Positions 30,697 through 42,995 are shown, counted from the first letter of the stretch. The stretch: DNA of 64,000 nucleotides from Anolis sagrei (GCF_037176765.1 NC_090025.1:1266552-1330551); one strand, 5' to 3'. The notes: a model not told the origin generated them from the sequence alone. Program-made: numbers and translations.

Positions 30697-33600
30697 CCGT
30701 TTCTTTTCACAATTTGATATATAAGACCCTGCAGTTTTTTGAAGCGGTCGTCGGGTAAGTACGCCTTCTGAGTCTCCGAATCCAAGAGTGCTCCGATGAA
30801 CTGCATTCGTCTTGACGGGACGAGGTTGGATTTCTCCCAGTTCACTATTAGACCTAAGGACTGGAGGAGAAACAACGTTTTGTCGATATGTGATAGGAGT
30901 CTCTCTCTCGAATTCGATACAATCAGCCAATCATCAATGTATGGAAAAATCGTTATTCCAGACGTGCGGAGGTACGCCGCCACTGTGGCCATACATTTTG
31001 TAAACACCCTTGGTGCAGTAGCCAATCCGAAAGGCAAAACGTTAAAATGGAAGGCCTGATTACCGACTTTAAAGGCTAGGTAGGTATCTACGGTGTTGCT
31101 GATTAATGGAAACATGAAAATAAGCATCTTTTAAGTCTATTGATGCAAACCAAACATCTTTATTTAATAAAGGAAGAATCGTCTTAAGTGAAACCATACG
31201 AAACTTTCTAGAATTTATAAAATTATTCACCCCTCGTAAATCCAATATGGGGCGTAAGCCACCTCCTTTCGTAGATATTAAAAAATAACGGGAGAAAAAA
31301 CACTGTCCATACGCTGATGGTGATATTGGACTTATTGCTCCCTTAGATAGTAAGATCTTAATCTCCTCTAAAAGTGCTGGAGAAGGAGGCGTGGTTTTAA
31401 CTAGACCGACAGGCGGTAAACTCTCAAACTCAATCAAATAGCCAATTTTAACAATTTGAAGCACCCAAGAGTCAGTAGTGATACTTGACCATGCATCATA
31501 AAAAGGGGCTAAACGTGCCCCAAAATAAGGTAACTCTGAACTAACAGTGTTCAGATTCTTACAAACAGTAAAGTTACAACTCTGCATTAAAACAGAAGGA
31601 TTCAAAGTGGGCAAACTGGATTTCCCATTGCCTATGGAGAGAATGTCAAAAACGCTGCTTGTTTCCCCCTTGGCGGTTGGGCTTATTCTGGTAAGGCTGG
31701 AACCTGTTTCTTTGCCCGTAGGTTTGCTTTCGCGGAACGTAAGGCTTAGTATTCAGAGGCGCACGTTGTCGCTGCTGGCCTCCATAAAAATTACCAGAAT
31801 TTCTTCTAAAGTATGATGTAGACGACTGCCAACGAGGTTTTTGTTGGAAGTATCCTTGTCTTGGAAAGCCATATATCTGCATTGTCTTTTTCATTTCCTG
31901 ATTATGCTTCAATTTTTCATCTGTTGTAGGATGAAAGAGGCCGTCTTCATGTAGAGGTAAGTGTTCTGCCAGAGTACGTCCTTCCTCCGACAAAGCTGAC
32001 GCACGCAGCCAAGCATGCCTTCTTATTGAAGTAGCGTTACTGAAAATCTTCCCAGCAGTTTCAGCCATATGTTTGGCGAAGTCCTTTTGGTACTTTGCTA
32101 AAAGTAGAGCTTCTGAGTGGAATGCTCGTGGGAAACGTTGTTCGTTTTCTGGAATGAGGTCTATGTATGGGATCACCTTATTCCATAAATGAGTCTGATA
32201 AGCGCTCATATAAGTGGCATAATGAGCCATCCTAGTGAAGAGTCCAGCGGCCATGTGGGCCTTTTTACCCATAGCATCCACCTTTCTTCCTTCCTTATCA
32301 GAAGGGGTAGGATTTAACTTCTTGCCCTTTTGACCATTCACTACCTCGGCTATAACCGTATTAGGGATAGGCGGTCTAGCTATCCAACTTGATGAGGGTA
32401 AATCAATCCTATAAAGGTTGTCCACCTTCCTTGGGATTGCAGGGGTCAATGAAGGAGAACCTTCAGTTGTTTTAGTAAGTTTCAATAAATAAGGTAGTGC
32501 TGGAAGAGCGGTCGTAGTCACAGACTCCTGTTGCTCAGCAGGGAACATTGGGTCTTCCACTGACTCCGGTTGTTTTGGAGTTGGAAGATCGAGTGCACGG
32601 ACCATTCTATTTATTAATGAAGTGAATTTCGTGAATTCTTCATTGGGAACATCCTGCTCTATTTCACCATAATTATCTTGAATGGTAACATCTTCCTCAG
32701 AGGAAGGACATTCATCCACTTGTGGTTCCTGAACATGTGCAAGAGGTGACATATGGTCCTGCAGAACTACTGGTTCAGAGGCTAAAGCATGAGTCTTCTT
32801 AGCCCTAGTAGAATGTGTCTTTCTCTTTTGAGTCTGATCAATAGAGGACACAGTAGTCACATTGGTATTTGATGAGGGCCATTGCGTGAGCATAGGTGCC
32901 CCACAATAAAACATTTGTCCATTAGGCGCCATCTGCCAAAAACCTCCTTGATTCATAAAGGGAGGTGGGGGTTGAAACTGCCCTCCTTGTATAAACATTT
33001 GGGAGGGCTGGCACTGATTTCCCTGAATCATGCCTCCTTGACTCATAAAGGGAAGAAGAGGCTGTGATTGACCCCCTTGGTTAAAACCTCCATAAGGCAT
33101 AAATGGAGGTATTGGCTGGCATTGGCTATTATTAATACTATCCTTCCAGCCTTGGCTGCCTTGGTTTACAGCAGAGGACGAAGGCTGACAATACCCATCC
33201 ACCCATCTGGATGAATGGGAGTTACTTCCTGGGCCTTCCTGAGTCCTCCCTCTCTTGCTTTGCTTCCTTAAAGGGGAGGAGCCAGAGGAGGAGTCAGAGG
33301 AGGAGCTTGCTTCTCTCGGCGCCGAGTGGCTTCGACGCTGGCGTCCTCCGCTTTTCGCTACACTGCGCGATGGCGCTCGGTCCCGAGCGCGTCGAGGAGG
33401 TGTCTGCAGCCTTCTGGCTGGTGAAGAGAGGGCTTCCGATACCGAAGCCACGGTATCGCTGGGGCCTTGGGCTAAAGCTGGTGCCGATGCCGAAGCACCC
33501 GAAGGCGTCAGGAGCTTTGGACATGCTTCGGAAGGTAATTGAAGGGTCGCCCCTTCATTTTTCTCTTCACTGTGCGGCACAGTCGCCATTTTATTCGGCT

Positions 33601-34165
33601 GTTGGTTAAGCATGGCCATCTCTCCCTCCTTAGAGGGGTTTTGAGGCTTCTTTGTTTGAGAATTTTGAGCCACTTCACCTCTTTCGGAGGGCTTGCTGGC
33701 TTTAATCTTATGTAATTTTATTACTTTCTTTTTCTTAAGGATAGGATCTGCCTTATCCGTTGTATCCTCCATCGGAGGGAGCAGAGCCTGCTCATAAAGC
33801 GCCGCCTTTAAACGCAATTCTCTATTTTTCCTTGTTTGTGGCGTAAAGGCTCTGCAAACATCACAAGCTTGGGAGAGATGTTCCTCTCCCAAGCAGACAA
33901 GACACTGTGTGTGTGCATCATTGTCAGGATATTTATTCGGACATGAAACACACTTTTTGAAAGAGGTTGTAGTCATTATGAAAGTCTCCTCGCTTTCCTT
34001 GATGCTGCCTTTTTAGCGCGGATTTAAAGAACTGACCGCAGCCTCTCAGGAGGGCTATTTATAGAGGAGAGGGGGGCGGGAGGGGCTGCTCCAACTGATA
34101 TTTTAGTCTCGTGAACTTTCCGTTGCTGCCGGCGCGAGCGCCGGATATTACCATATATGTGTAAA
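30697..34165 (-). mobile_element. DIRS-like retrotransposon, broken, 3' part missing
   Basis: The minus strand holds, first, a gag-like ORF of 776 codons (31,646-33,976) with a Cys-rich start (KKCVSCPNKY) and a Pro/Gln/Ser-rich middle. Reverse transcriptase sequence of the DIRS type follows (RPILDLRGVNNFI, WFASIDLKDAYFHV, VLPFGLATAPRVF, FPYIDDWLIVS). The RNase H remainder, the tyrosine recombinase and the far terminus are absent. The DNA before the first ORF (about 33,990-34,165) is GC-rich with CTATTTATAG and a GCCGGCGCGAGCGCCGG palindrome. A CR1 abuts the broken end. It has few breaks besides the truncation and looks fairly young. Confidence 0.85.
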
Positions 34166-34572
34166 TTGCAGTGACCACGCAGGGAAACTTTATTTATACC
34201 CCGCTACCATCTCTCCAAGGGACTCGGTGCGGCTTACATGAGGCCGAGCCCACAATACATCAGTAATACAAACAATAACAACAATAATACAAGCAATAAA
34301 ATAAAACTCATAACAAAAAATAAGCAATTAACATTAACAATAACGCAACGACAATTAAAAACCTATGGCTGGGCCAAATGTAATAATTAAAATTGAATAA
34401 TAATGCTGAGCATGAACAGGTGAAATATGACTAGGATAGAGTTTTCAGAGAGGGGTGGGGCGTGCAGACATTCCTAGATCAATAATAAAGTGCATTTAGA
34501 GGACATATTGCTGGGAGATTCCTTATTCTGGGAAGGCACACTGGAACAACCACATTTTCAGGCTCCTCCTAA
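34166..34572 (-). mobile_element. L2-like LINE 3' region
   Basis: The left edge TTTATTTATACCCCGCTACC is the reverse of an L2-type 3' end (compare GCGGGGTACAAATAAAG near 58,110). The following AT-rich sequence is its untranslated end. The element resumes at about 34,795-34,902 after a CR1 insertion. Confidence 0.6.
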
Positions 34573-34794
34573 AGACTTCCTGACTGTGAGAGCCGTTCAG
34601 CAGTGGAACTCTCTGCCCCGGAGGGAGTGTGGTGGAGGCTCCTTCTTTGGAAGCTTTTAAGCAGAAGCTGGATGGCCATTTGTCAGGGGTTATTTGAATG
34701 CAATATTCCTGCTTCTTGGCAGAATGGGGGTGGACTGGATGGCCCAGGAGGTCTCTTCCAACTCTTTGATTCTATGATTCTATGATTCTATGAC
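34573..34794 (+). mobile_element. CR1 3' end
   Basis: Plus-strand CR1 end from CTTCCTGACTGTGAGAGCCG to repeated GATTCTATG, inserted in the L2-like sequence. Confidence 0.85.
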
Positions 34795-34902
34795 TGCCAG
34801 GGTTGGGGCATGCCTGATGTCCTTGAGGAGTGAGTTCCAGAGTCAAGGGGCCACCACCAAGAAAACCCTCTCCCTCGTCCAAACCAATCACGCCTGCAAT
34901 AT

Positions 34903-36995
34903 TTATTTATTTATTTATTTGTTTATTACTGCGCTTGTATACCGCTGTTTCTCAGCCTACATTGGCGACTCAACGCGGTTTACAACACTACAATAATCAA
35001 CAATATTCAATATAAAAAGCATAAAAACACATACATAATATACAATATTGGGCCACCAATATCGAACCAGTGCATCTCTTAACTAAAAACGCAGTCCAAT
35101 TTCATCGTCTGTGATTACCAGTCCTTGATCATCAGATTCATTGCACCGAGTTAACCGAAGGCTTGTTCGAACATCCATGTCTTCAGTCTTTTTCGAAACA
35201 CCATCAGCGAGGGGGCTGATCTTACCTCTATGGGGAGGGCGTTCCAAAGCCGAGGGGCCACCACGGAAAAGGCCCTGTCTCTCGTCCCCCCAGCCGCACC
35301 TGTGAAGCAGGAGGGATAGAGAGCAGGGCCTCCCCAGAAGATCTTAGGGTCCTGGTGGGCTGATAGGCCGAGATACGTTCGGATAGATAAGTTGGGCCAG
35401 AACCGTTTAGGGCTTTAAAGGCCAACGCCAGCACTTTGAATTGGGCCCGGTAGCAGATCGGCAGCCAGTGGAGCTGGTGCAGCAGAGGAGTTGTATGCTC
35501 CCTGCACCCCGCTCCTGTTAGTAACATGGCTGCCGCCCGTTGGACTAATTGGAGCTTCCGAGCCGTCTTCAAAGGCAACCCCACGTAGAGAGCGTTGCAG
35601 TAGTCAAGACGGGATGTAACCAGAGCGTGGACTACCGTGGCCAAGTCAGACTTCCCAAGGTACGGTCGCAGTTGGCGCACGAGTTTTAACTGTGCGAATG
35701 CTCCCCTGGTCACCGCTGAAACCTGGGGTTCCAGGCTCAGCGATGAGTCCAGGGTCACACCCAAACTGCGAACCTGCGTCTTCAGGGGGAGTGCGACCCC
35801 GTCTAACACAGGCTGTAACCCTATACCCTGCTCGGCCTTGCGACTGACCAGGAGGACCTCTGTCTTGTCTGGATTCAGTTTCAATTTGTTCGCCCTCATC
35901 CAGACCGTCACAGCGGCCAGGCACCGGTTCAGGACCTGGACAGCCTCCTTAGAAGAAGGTGGGAAGGAGTGACAGAGCTGGACATCATCTGCGTACAGAT
36001 GACACCGCACCCCGAAACTCCGGATGATCTCGCCCAGCGGCTTCATGTAGATGTTGAACAACATGGGAGACAATATTGAACCCTGAGGAACCCCACAAAA
36101 CAAAGGCTGTGGGGTTGAGCAGGAGTCTCCCAATAACACCTTCTGAGACCGACCCTTGAGGAATGAGCGGAGCCACTGCAGAACAGTCCCTCCGAGACCC
36201 ATCCCCGTGAGGCGTCCCAGAAGGATACCGTGGTCGACGGTATCGAAGGCCGCTGAGAGGTCGAGCAGCACCAACAGGGACACACTCCCCCTGTTGAGCT
36301 CCCGACGCAGATCATCCACTAAGGCGACCAATAGAGGTGGGAGTGTGAGCAGGGCCTCCCCAGATGATCGAAGGGATCGTGTGGGTTCGTACATAGAAAT
36401 GTGGTCACACAGGTAGGAGGGTCCCAGGAGGACCTCTGTCTTGTCGGGATTGATCTTCAGCTTGTTCGTCCTCATCCAGGCAGCCACAGCGGCCAGGCAC
36501 TCGTCCAGCACCCGAGGGGCTTCCTTGGAGTTAGGTGGAAAAGAGTAGTAGAGTTGTGTGTCATCTGCGTAGAGATGGCACCCAACTCCAAAACTCCGGA
36601 TGACCTCTCCCAGCGGTTTCATGTAGATGTTGAAAAGCATGGGAGACAGATTGGAACCTTGCGGGACCCCACAGGTCAAAGGCCAGGGGTCCGAGCAGGT
36701 GTCTCCCAGCTTCACCATCTGGGATTGACCCTCCAGGAAGGACTGGAGCCACAACAAGGCCGTGCCTCCAAGGCCCATCCCAGAGGGTCATCCCAGAAGG
36801 ATACCATGATCGATGGTATCGAAAGCCGTTGAGATGTCCAATAGAACCAACTGGGTCACAATCCCCCTATCCAGCTCCCTGCAGAGGTCATCCACCAAGG
36901 CGACCAAAGCCGTCTCTGTGCCGTGGCCAGGCCTGAAGCCAGACTGTGACTGGTCCAGGTAATTGATGTCATCAGAAAAATGACATAAAACTAGC
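34903..36995 (-). mobile_element. Two L2 LINE copies fused in one frame
   Basis: The 3' end is the (ATTT)n run at the left. The minus strand keeps a 516-codon frame (35,228-36,778) that joins two truncated L2 reverse transcriptases. The first has FRPGHGTETALVALVDDL just upstream, GVPQGSNLSPMLFN and CHLYADDTQLYYSFPPNSKE, then jumps to a C-terminal piece (EPTRSLRSSGEALL). The second starts at LLVALVDDLRRELNRGSVSL and has DLSAAFDTVDHGIL, GVPQGSILSPMLFN, CHLYADDVQLCHSF, INPDKTEVLL-like LNPDKTEVLLVSRKAE, RLDYCNALYVGLP and YLSERISAYQPTRTLRSSGE. One base missing near 35,290, compared with the copy at 43,370, shifts the last codons. Confidence 0.88.
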
Positions 36996-37622
36996 AATTA
37001 AGAAATTAAAAACCGGAAAGGCACCAGGACCAGATGGCTTTACCGCTGCTTATTACAAAAGCAGCTAAAACTGATAAACATGTTTTACCAGTGGAATTTA
37101 ACCCCACAAAAATGGCATAAATTCCAAAAAACAGTGACAGCAGATGCTGGAAATGCAAAGCACACACTGGTTCCTTTCTACATATGTGGTGGAACTGTGT
37201 AAAAGCTAGAGATTTCTGGAAGGAGACTCATAAAACAATACAACAAGTTTTGAAAATAAGATTTAAGTATAAATCAGAATACTTTTTATTAGGTGTGTTT
37301 GACATTGTTTTAGATCAAAACCAAGACAATCTTTTGACCTACATGATGATACAGCAAGATTAACGTATGCAAGACTATGGAAACAAGAAATCACTCCAAC
37401 CAGAACACTATGGGTACAAAGACTATTAGATATAATGAATATGGACATATTGACATAACGAATCTCATGTCACTCCCCAAATCCCAAAAAGAAAACAGTC
37501 TGGACACCCCTGAAATGTTTTTTGAAAAATGAAAATCTGGAAATAATGAAGAAGCTATTATATGAAATACACTGAATGATTGAATTCAAACTTTAAAAGG
37601 ACTAGCACTATATAAATAACTC
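36996..37622 (+). mobile_element. L1 LINE fragments
   Basis: Broken plus-strand frames show LKTGKAPGPDGFTA, an L1 reverse-transcriptase motif, joined to the C-terminal end CWKCKAHTGSFLHMWWNCVK. An internal deletion lies between them near 37,065. Stops follow throughout. The sequence continues as AT-rich L1 3' material on both sides of the BovB insertion. Confidence 0.7.
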
Positions 37623-37634
37623 TTTTAAACCTTT

Positions 37635-37846
37635 GTTGTTGTTCATTCGTTCAGTCATCTCCGACTCTTCGTGACCTCATGGACCAGTCCACGCCAGAGC
37701 TCCCTGTCGGCCGTCACCACCCCCAGCTCCTTCTAGGTCAGTCCAGTCGCTTCAAGGATGCCATCCATCCATCTTGCCCTTGGTCGGCCCCTCTTCCTTT
37801 TGCCTTCTACTTTCCCCAGCATAATTGTCTTCTCCAGGCTTTGTTG
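37635..37846 (-). mobile_element. RTE-BovB LINE 3' end with 12-bp target duplication
   Basis: The minus strand codes for the BovB C-terminus: LGKVEGKRKRGRPRARWMDG, then RELWRGLVHEVTKS, in broken frame. TTTTAAACCTTT flanks it at 37,623-37,634 and 37,847-37,858. BovB is the LINE known for horizontal spread between squamates and ruminants. This copy is 5'-truncated to 212 bp. Confidence 0.85.
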
Positions 37847-37858
37847 TTTTAAACCTTT

Positions 37859-38107
37859 ACCTTAGATATTAATTCTTCGAGGCGAAAATAGGGAAATACC
37901 AAATTTCTGTTCCACACTTGCTCTATTTTAGGAATTTTTTTCTTTTCTTTTTTCTACTTTTAGAAATTAGTTTTATTTCTTTATTTCTCACTTTATTTCC
38001 CACTTTTCTATACTCACAAAATGTCCCCCCTCTTTTATTGTATCACTACAGATTTTTTTCCTTCAGAATACAAATTATAATTAAAAAATGAGCAAAACAC
38101 ACACACA
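37859..38107. other. Unassigned AT-rich sequence
   Basis: T-rich, possibly L1 3' remnant. No feature recognised before the zinc-finger flank begins. Confidence 0.35.
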
Positions 38108-38217
38108 AAAACCCAAGGTGGTGGCCCTCCTCTTTGCTTCAATTATCCCATTATTTGCCTGCCTGCGGAGGGATGTGACCCTTGTCTGGGGGATTTTCTT
38201 TCGCAGAACTAGGAAAC

Positions 38218-40210
38218 TCAAAGGCAGGAATCTTCCTCTTGCCGTGTGTGGGTCCTTTGATGGGAATGCAGATGTCCACTCTGAGTGAAGCTCTTTTCAC
38301 ATTTTATGCATTGGTGTGGCTTCTCTCCTGTGTGGGTCCTTTGATGGGAACGCAGTTGTCCACTCTGGCTGAAGCTCTTTCCACATTCTATGCATTGGTG
38401 TGGCTTCTCTCCTGTGTGGGTCCTTTGATGGGAACGCAGATCTCCACTCCGAATGAAGCTCTTTCCACATTCCATGCATTTATATGCTTCTCTCCTGTGT
38501 GGATCCTTTGATGGAAATGCAGAAGTCCATTCAGACTGAAGCTCTTTCCACATTTCATGCATAGATATGGCTTCTCTTCTGTTTTGGTCCTTTGATGGGA
38601 AAGCAGAGCTCCACTCTGACTGAAGCTCTTTCCACATTCAATGCATTGATGTAGCTTTTCTCCTGTGTGGATTCTTTCATGGGAACGCAGATGTCCACTC
38701 TGACTGAAGCTGTTGCCACATTCCATGCATTTATATGGCTTTTCTCCTGTGTGGGTCCTCTGATGGGAATGCAGATGATCACTCAGACTGAAGCTCTTTC
38801 CACATTCCAAGCACTGATGTGGCTTCTCCCTGTGTGGGTCCTTTGATGGGTACGCAGTTGTCCAATCTGGCAGAAGCTCTTTCCACATTCTATGCATTTA
38901 TAAGGCTTCTCCCCTGTGTGGGTCCTCTGATGGGAATGCAGATGTCCACTCAGACTGAAGCTCTTTCCACATTCCATACATTTATATGGCTTCTCTCCTG
39001 TGTGGGTCTTTTGATGGGAACACAGAGCTCCACTATGTCTGAAGCTTTTTCCACAGTCCATGCATTTATATGGCTTCTCTCCTGTGTGGATCCTTTGATG
39101 GGTATGCAAATGCCCATTCAGACTAAAGCTCTTTCCACATTCCATGCATTTATAAGGCTTCTCCCCTGTGTGGGTCCTCTGATGGGAATGCAGATGTCCA
39201 CTCATACTGAAGCTCTTTCCACATAACATGCATTTATACGGCTTCTCTCCTGTGTGGGTCCTTTGATGGGAACGCAGAGCTCCACTATGACTGAAGCTCT
39301 TTTCACATGTCATGCATTTATATGGCTTCTCCCCTGTGTGGGTCCTTTGATGGAAACGCAGATGTTCACTCCGACTGAAACTTTTTCCACATTCCATGCA
39401 TTGATGTGGCTTCTCCCCTGTGTGGGTCTTTTGATGGGAACACAGTTGTCCATGCTGACTGAAGCTCTTTCCACATTCCATGCATTGATGTGGCTTCTGG
39501 TCTATGTGAGTCCTTTGATGGGAATGCAGAGCTCGAATCCGACTGAAACTCTTTTCACATTCTACGCATTGATGTGGCTTCTCCCCCATGTGGGTCCTTT
39601 GATGAGAATGCAGAGTTCCACTCTGGCTAAAGCTCTTCCCACATTCCATGCATTTATATGCCTTCTCTCCTGTGTGGGTCCTTTGATGGGAACGCAGTTG
39701 TCCACTCTGACTGAAGCTCTTTCCGCATTCCATGCACTGATGTGGCTTCTCGTCTGTGTGAGTCCTTTGATGGGAATGCAGATGTTCACTCCGACTGAAG
39801 CTCTTTCCACATTCTATGCATTGATGTGGCTTCTCCCCTGTGTGGGTCCTCTGATGGTGATGCAAAGTTCCACGATGACTGAAGCTCTTTCCACATTCCA
39901 TGCATTGGAATGGCTTCTCTCCTGAGTGGGTCCTTTGATGGGAATGCAGAGCTCCACTCTGGCTGAAGCTCTTTCCACATTCCATGCATTGATGTGGCTT
40001 CTCTCCTGTGTGGGTCCTTTGATGGGAACGCAGATTTCCATTCTGACTGAAGCTCTTTCCACATTCCATACATGTATATGGCTTTTTTCTTGTGTGAGTT
40101 TGTTGATGTTTAGTAAGACTACTTCTCTCCATGAAACATTCCCCACAGTCCATACACTTATGTAGCTTTTCCCTCGTATGTGATGTGAAACCGGCATGAA
40201 GATTTTCCAT
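38218..40210 (-). pseudogene. C2H2 zinc-finger gene, finger exon, two one-base losses (ZNF-1)
   Basis: The minus strand opens with [19 protein letters not shown], then 16 tandem 28-residue C2H2 fingers (pattern [20 protein letters not shown], linker THTGEKP). Near 38,828 one C is missing from a run (CTTCTCCCTG where other fingers have CTTCTCCCCTG), and the frame shifts. Four more fingers follow in the next frame, one with the last His changed to Lys (HQRTK). Near 38,486 a G is missing and three fingers follow in a third frame, ending RQEEDSCL and a stop. About 23 modules survive against 25 in the paralogue at 60,538. Either the gene is recently dead, making a 16-finger product, or both losses are sequencing errors in runs. 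No KRAB or SCAN domain is visible. The expected role, from the family, is sequence-specific DNA binding in the nucleus. Confidence 0.8.
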
Positions 40211-40501
40211 TGTTTTAAATTTACGATTAAATTTTATTCCAGAAATTCACAGATATGAACTCCCAAACATCACAGGAGTTCCTCTCCTCGATCTTTGTAC
40301 TGCTGTAGCCTTCTGGTGCCTTTCTTTTAACAGCACAATCCTCCCTTTCCAACAAAAATGTCACTTGAAATAGGTTTTTCTTCTACTTATTCCTTGTTTG
40401 TGCCAGTGCAGTGAGCCTTCATTTCAGTCCTAAGGCATCGGTAGGGCAAAGCTCTCACAGAGGTAACCTGTCAGACAAATGAGAAGAAAAACAGACTAAT
40501 T
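40211..40501 (-). other. Upstream flank shared with ZNF-2
   Basis: Closely matches 62,701-63,000, including CAGAAATTCACAGATATGAA and TTCATTTCAGTCCTAAGGCA. This is the intron or 5' region of the duplicated gene. In frame before the first Met there is a short open stretch ([10 protein letters not shown] in ZNF-2), preceded by a stop. I see no convincing splice site or earlier exon. Confidence 0.7.
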
Positions 40502-40745
40502 ATCATAGAATCATAGAATCCTAGAATCCTAGAATTGGAAGAGGCCTCCTGGGCCATCATCCAGTCCAACCCCATTCTGCCAAGAAGCAGGAATATTGCA
40601 TCCAAATCACCCCTGACAGATGGCCATCCAGCCTCTGTTTAAAAGCTTCCAAAGAAGGAGCCTCCACCACACTCCGGGGCAGAGAGTTCCACTGCTGAAC
40701 GGCTCTCACAGTCAGGAAGTTCTTCCTCATGTTCAGGTGGAATAC
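40502..40745 (-). mobile_element. CR1 3' end
   Basis: Left border ATCATAGAATCATAGAATCC. The minus strand has [20 protein letters not shown]. It is inserted in the ZNF-1 flank. Confidence 0.88.
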
Positions 40746-42450
40746 TCCAAAGTATTTGAGGACTGGAGATTCCATCTGAGTCCAAATCTATCATCGCTTG
40801 AATCCACAGTGCTCTCTGGATGAAGGTGAACTACAACTCCAAAACTCAAGGTCAATGCTCACCACACCCTTCTAGTATTTTCTGTTGGTCATGGGACTAT
40901 TGTGTACCAAGTTTGGTTCAATTCCATCATTGGTGGGGTTCAGAATGCTCTTTGATTGTAGGTTAACTATAAATCTCATCTACTATAACTCCCAAATGAC
41001 AAAATCAATTTCCTCCCAACCTCACCAGTATTCAAATTTGGGCATATTGGGTATTTGTGCCAATTTTGGTCCAGTGAATGAAAACACATCCTGCATAGAA
41101 TCATAGAATCAAAGAGTTGGAAGAGACCTCATGGGCCATCATCCAGTCCAACCCCATTCTGCCAAGAAGCAGGAATATTGCATTCAAATCACTCCTGACA
41201 AATGGCCATCCAGCCTCTGCTTAAAAGCTTCCAAAGAAGGAGCCTCCACCACACTCCAGGGCAGAGAGTTCCACTGCTGAACAGCTCTCACAGTCAGGAA
41301 GTTCTTCCTCATGTTCAGATAGAATCTCCTTCCTATTCAGTAGAATCATAGAATCATAAAATCAAAGACTTGGAGGAGACCTCCTGGGCCATCCAGTCCA
41401 ACCCCATTCTGCCAAGAAGCAGGAATATTGCATTCAAATCACCCCTGACAAATGGCCATCCAGCCTCTGCTTAAAAGCTTCCAAAGAAGGAGCCTCCACC
41501 ACACTCCGGGGCAGAGAGTTCCACTGCTGAATGGCTCTCACAGTCAGGAAGTTCTTCCTAATGTTCAGATGGAATCTCCTCTCTTGTAGTTTGAAGCCAT
41601 TGTTCCGCGTCCTAGTCTCCAGGGAAGCAGAAAGGAAGCTTGCTCCCTCCTCCTCCCTGTGGCTTCCTCTCACATATTTATACATGGCTATCATATCTCC
41701 TCTCAGCCTTCTCTTCTTCAGGCTAAACATGCCCAGTTCCCTAAGCCGCTCCTCATAGGGCTTGTTCTCCAGACCCTTGATCATTTTAGTCGCCCTCCTC
41801 TGGACACATTCCAGCTTGTCAATATCTCTCTTGAATTGTGGTGCCCAGAATTGGACACAATATTCCAGATGTGGTCTAACCAAAGCAGAATAGAGCATGG
41901 GGAGCATGACTTCCTTAGATCTAGACACTAGGCTCCTCTTGATGCAGGCCAAAATCCCATTGGCTTTTTTTGCTGCCACATCACATTCCTGGCTCATGTT
42001 CACCTTCCTCCCCACGAGGACTCCAAGATCTTTTTCACACGTACTGCTCTCGAGCCAGGCATTATCGTCCCCCATTCTGTATCTTTGCATTTCATTTTTT
42101 CTGCCAAAGTGGAGTCTCTTGCATTTGTCCCTGTTGAACTTCATTTTGTTATTTTTGGCCCATCATCTCTCTAATCTGTCAAGATCGTTTTGAATCCTGC
42201 TCCTGTCCTCTGGACTATTGGCTATCCCTCCCAATTTAGTGTCGTCTGCAAACTTGATGATCATGCCTTCTAGCCCTTCATCTAAGTCATTAATAAAGAT
42301 GTTGAACAGGACCGGGCCCAGGACGGAACCTTGCGGCACTCCGCTCGCATATCAGATATTTACTTGACAATTCATAACAGTAGCAAAATAAGAGTTATGA
42401 AGTAGCAACGAAAATAATGTTATGGTTGGGGGTCACCACAACATGAGGAA
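40746..42450 (+). mobile_element. hAT-derived fragment split by CR1
   Basis: Bases 40,746-41,094 and about 42,344-42,450 are the two parts of a hAT copy (GAACTACAACTCC, then ATCAGATATTTACTTGAC, then GGTTGGGGGTCACC). The inner and outer ends of the element are lost. The uninterrupted order ATCCTGCATATCAGATATTT is seen at 27,386. Confidence 0.75.
41095..42345 (-). mobile_element. CR1 LINE with a second CR1 end joined
   Basis: The main copy spans 41,342-42,345. Its minus strand has 236 open codons from MKFNRDKCKRLHFGRKNEMQ to the CR1 end, plus the upstream region ([11 protein letters not shown]-like) in the last 200 bases. A shorter CR1 end (41,095-41,340) precedes it. GCAT at both borders is a possible target duplication in the hAT. 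Confidence 0.88.
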
Positions 42451-42464
42451 CTGTATTAATCGAT

Positions 42465-42995
42465 CCCTTTTTCTTTCTCTTTTTTAAAAATTAATCTTTA
42501 TTGTTTTTCAAATAGTTAAAAGACACAAATATGCAGACATGCTAAGACACCACAGTAATTGACATAGAAAGTACCACCGATACATACTATACACCTAACA
42601 TCCTACAAGTTAAAAAGGACTTCCATTTTGCATCCTGTCGGATATATTACTTGTTCTTTATCGTTATAACCCATCAACTCTTTGTTTGAGGTTGGGGTCA
42701 TAACGACCTTTTGACCTTTGACTTTAATACCGTTTCTTTTAGTCTTCTCCATTAACATCCTTAAGCAGTTCTTTCTTCCACACTCCTTTCCACATATTCC
42801 TCCACCAGTTTCCAATCTGTTTGTCTCATTGGGTTCCCTCAAGTAAAACGTAAGCTTGTCCATGTCCTTAATGTCTATCAGCTTATCGAGCCATTGCTCG
42901 ATTGTGGGCGTCTGGTCCTCTTTCCAAAATTTTGCAAACGTGATTCTCGCCGCCGTGGTTATGTATGTAATTATGATATCCCCATTTCTCTCCAG
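42465..42995 (-). mobile_element. L1 LINE, 3' part (outer piece 1)
   Basis: The minus strand codes for the L1 ORF2 C-terminus: AARITFAKFWKEDQTPTIEQ, WLDKLIDIKDMDKLTFYLRE. An untranslated end and an A-run (T-run at 42,478) follow. It is interrupted by an L2 at 42,996. Confidence 0.8.

Noticed and set aside
32882-33609. Frames opposite the DIRS gag-like ORF
   Set aside because: They are shadows of the long ORF on the other strand.
38783-40210. Long open frames on the strand opposite both zinc-finger exons
   Set aside because: They mirror the 84-bp finger repeat in another frame and have no recognisable domain.
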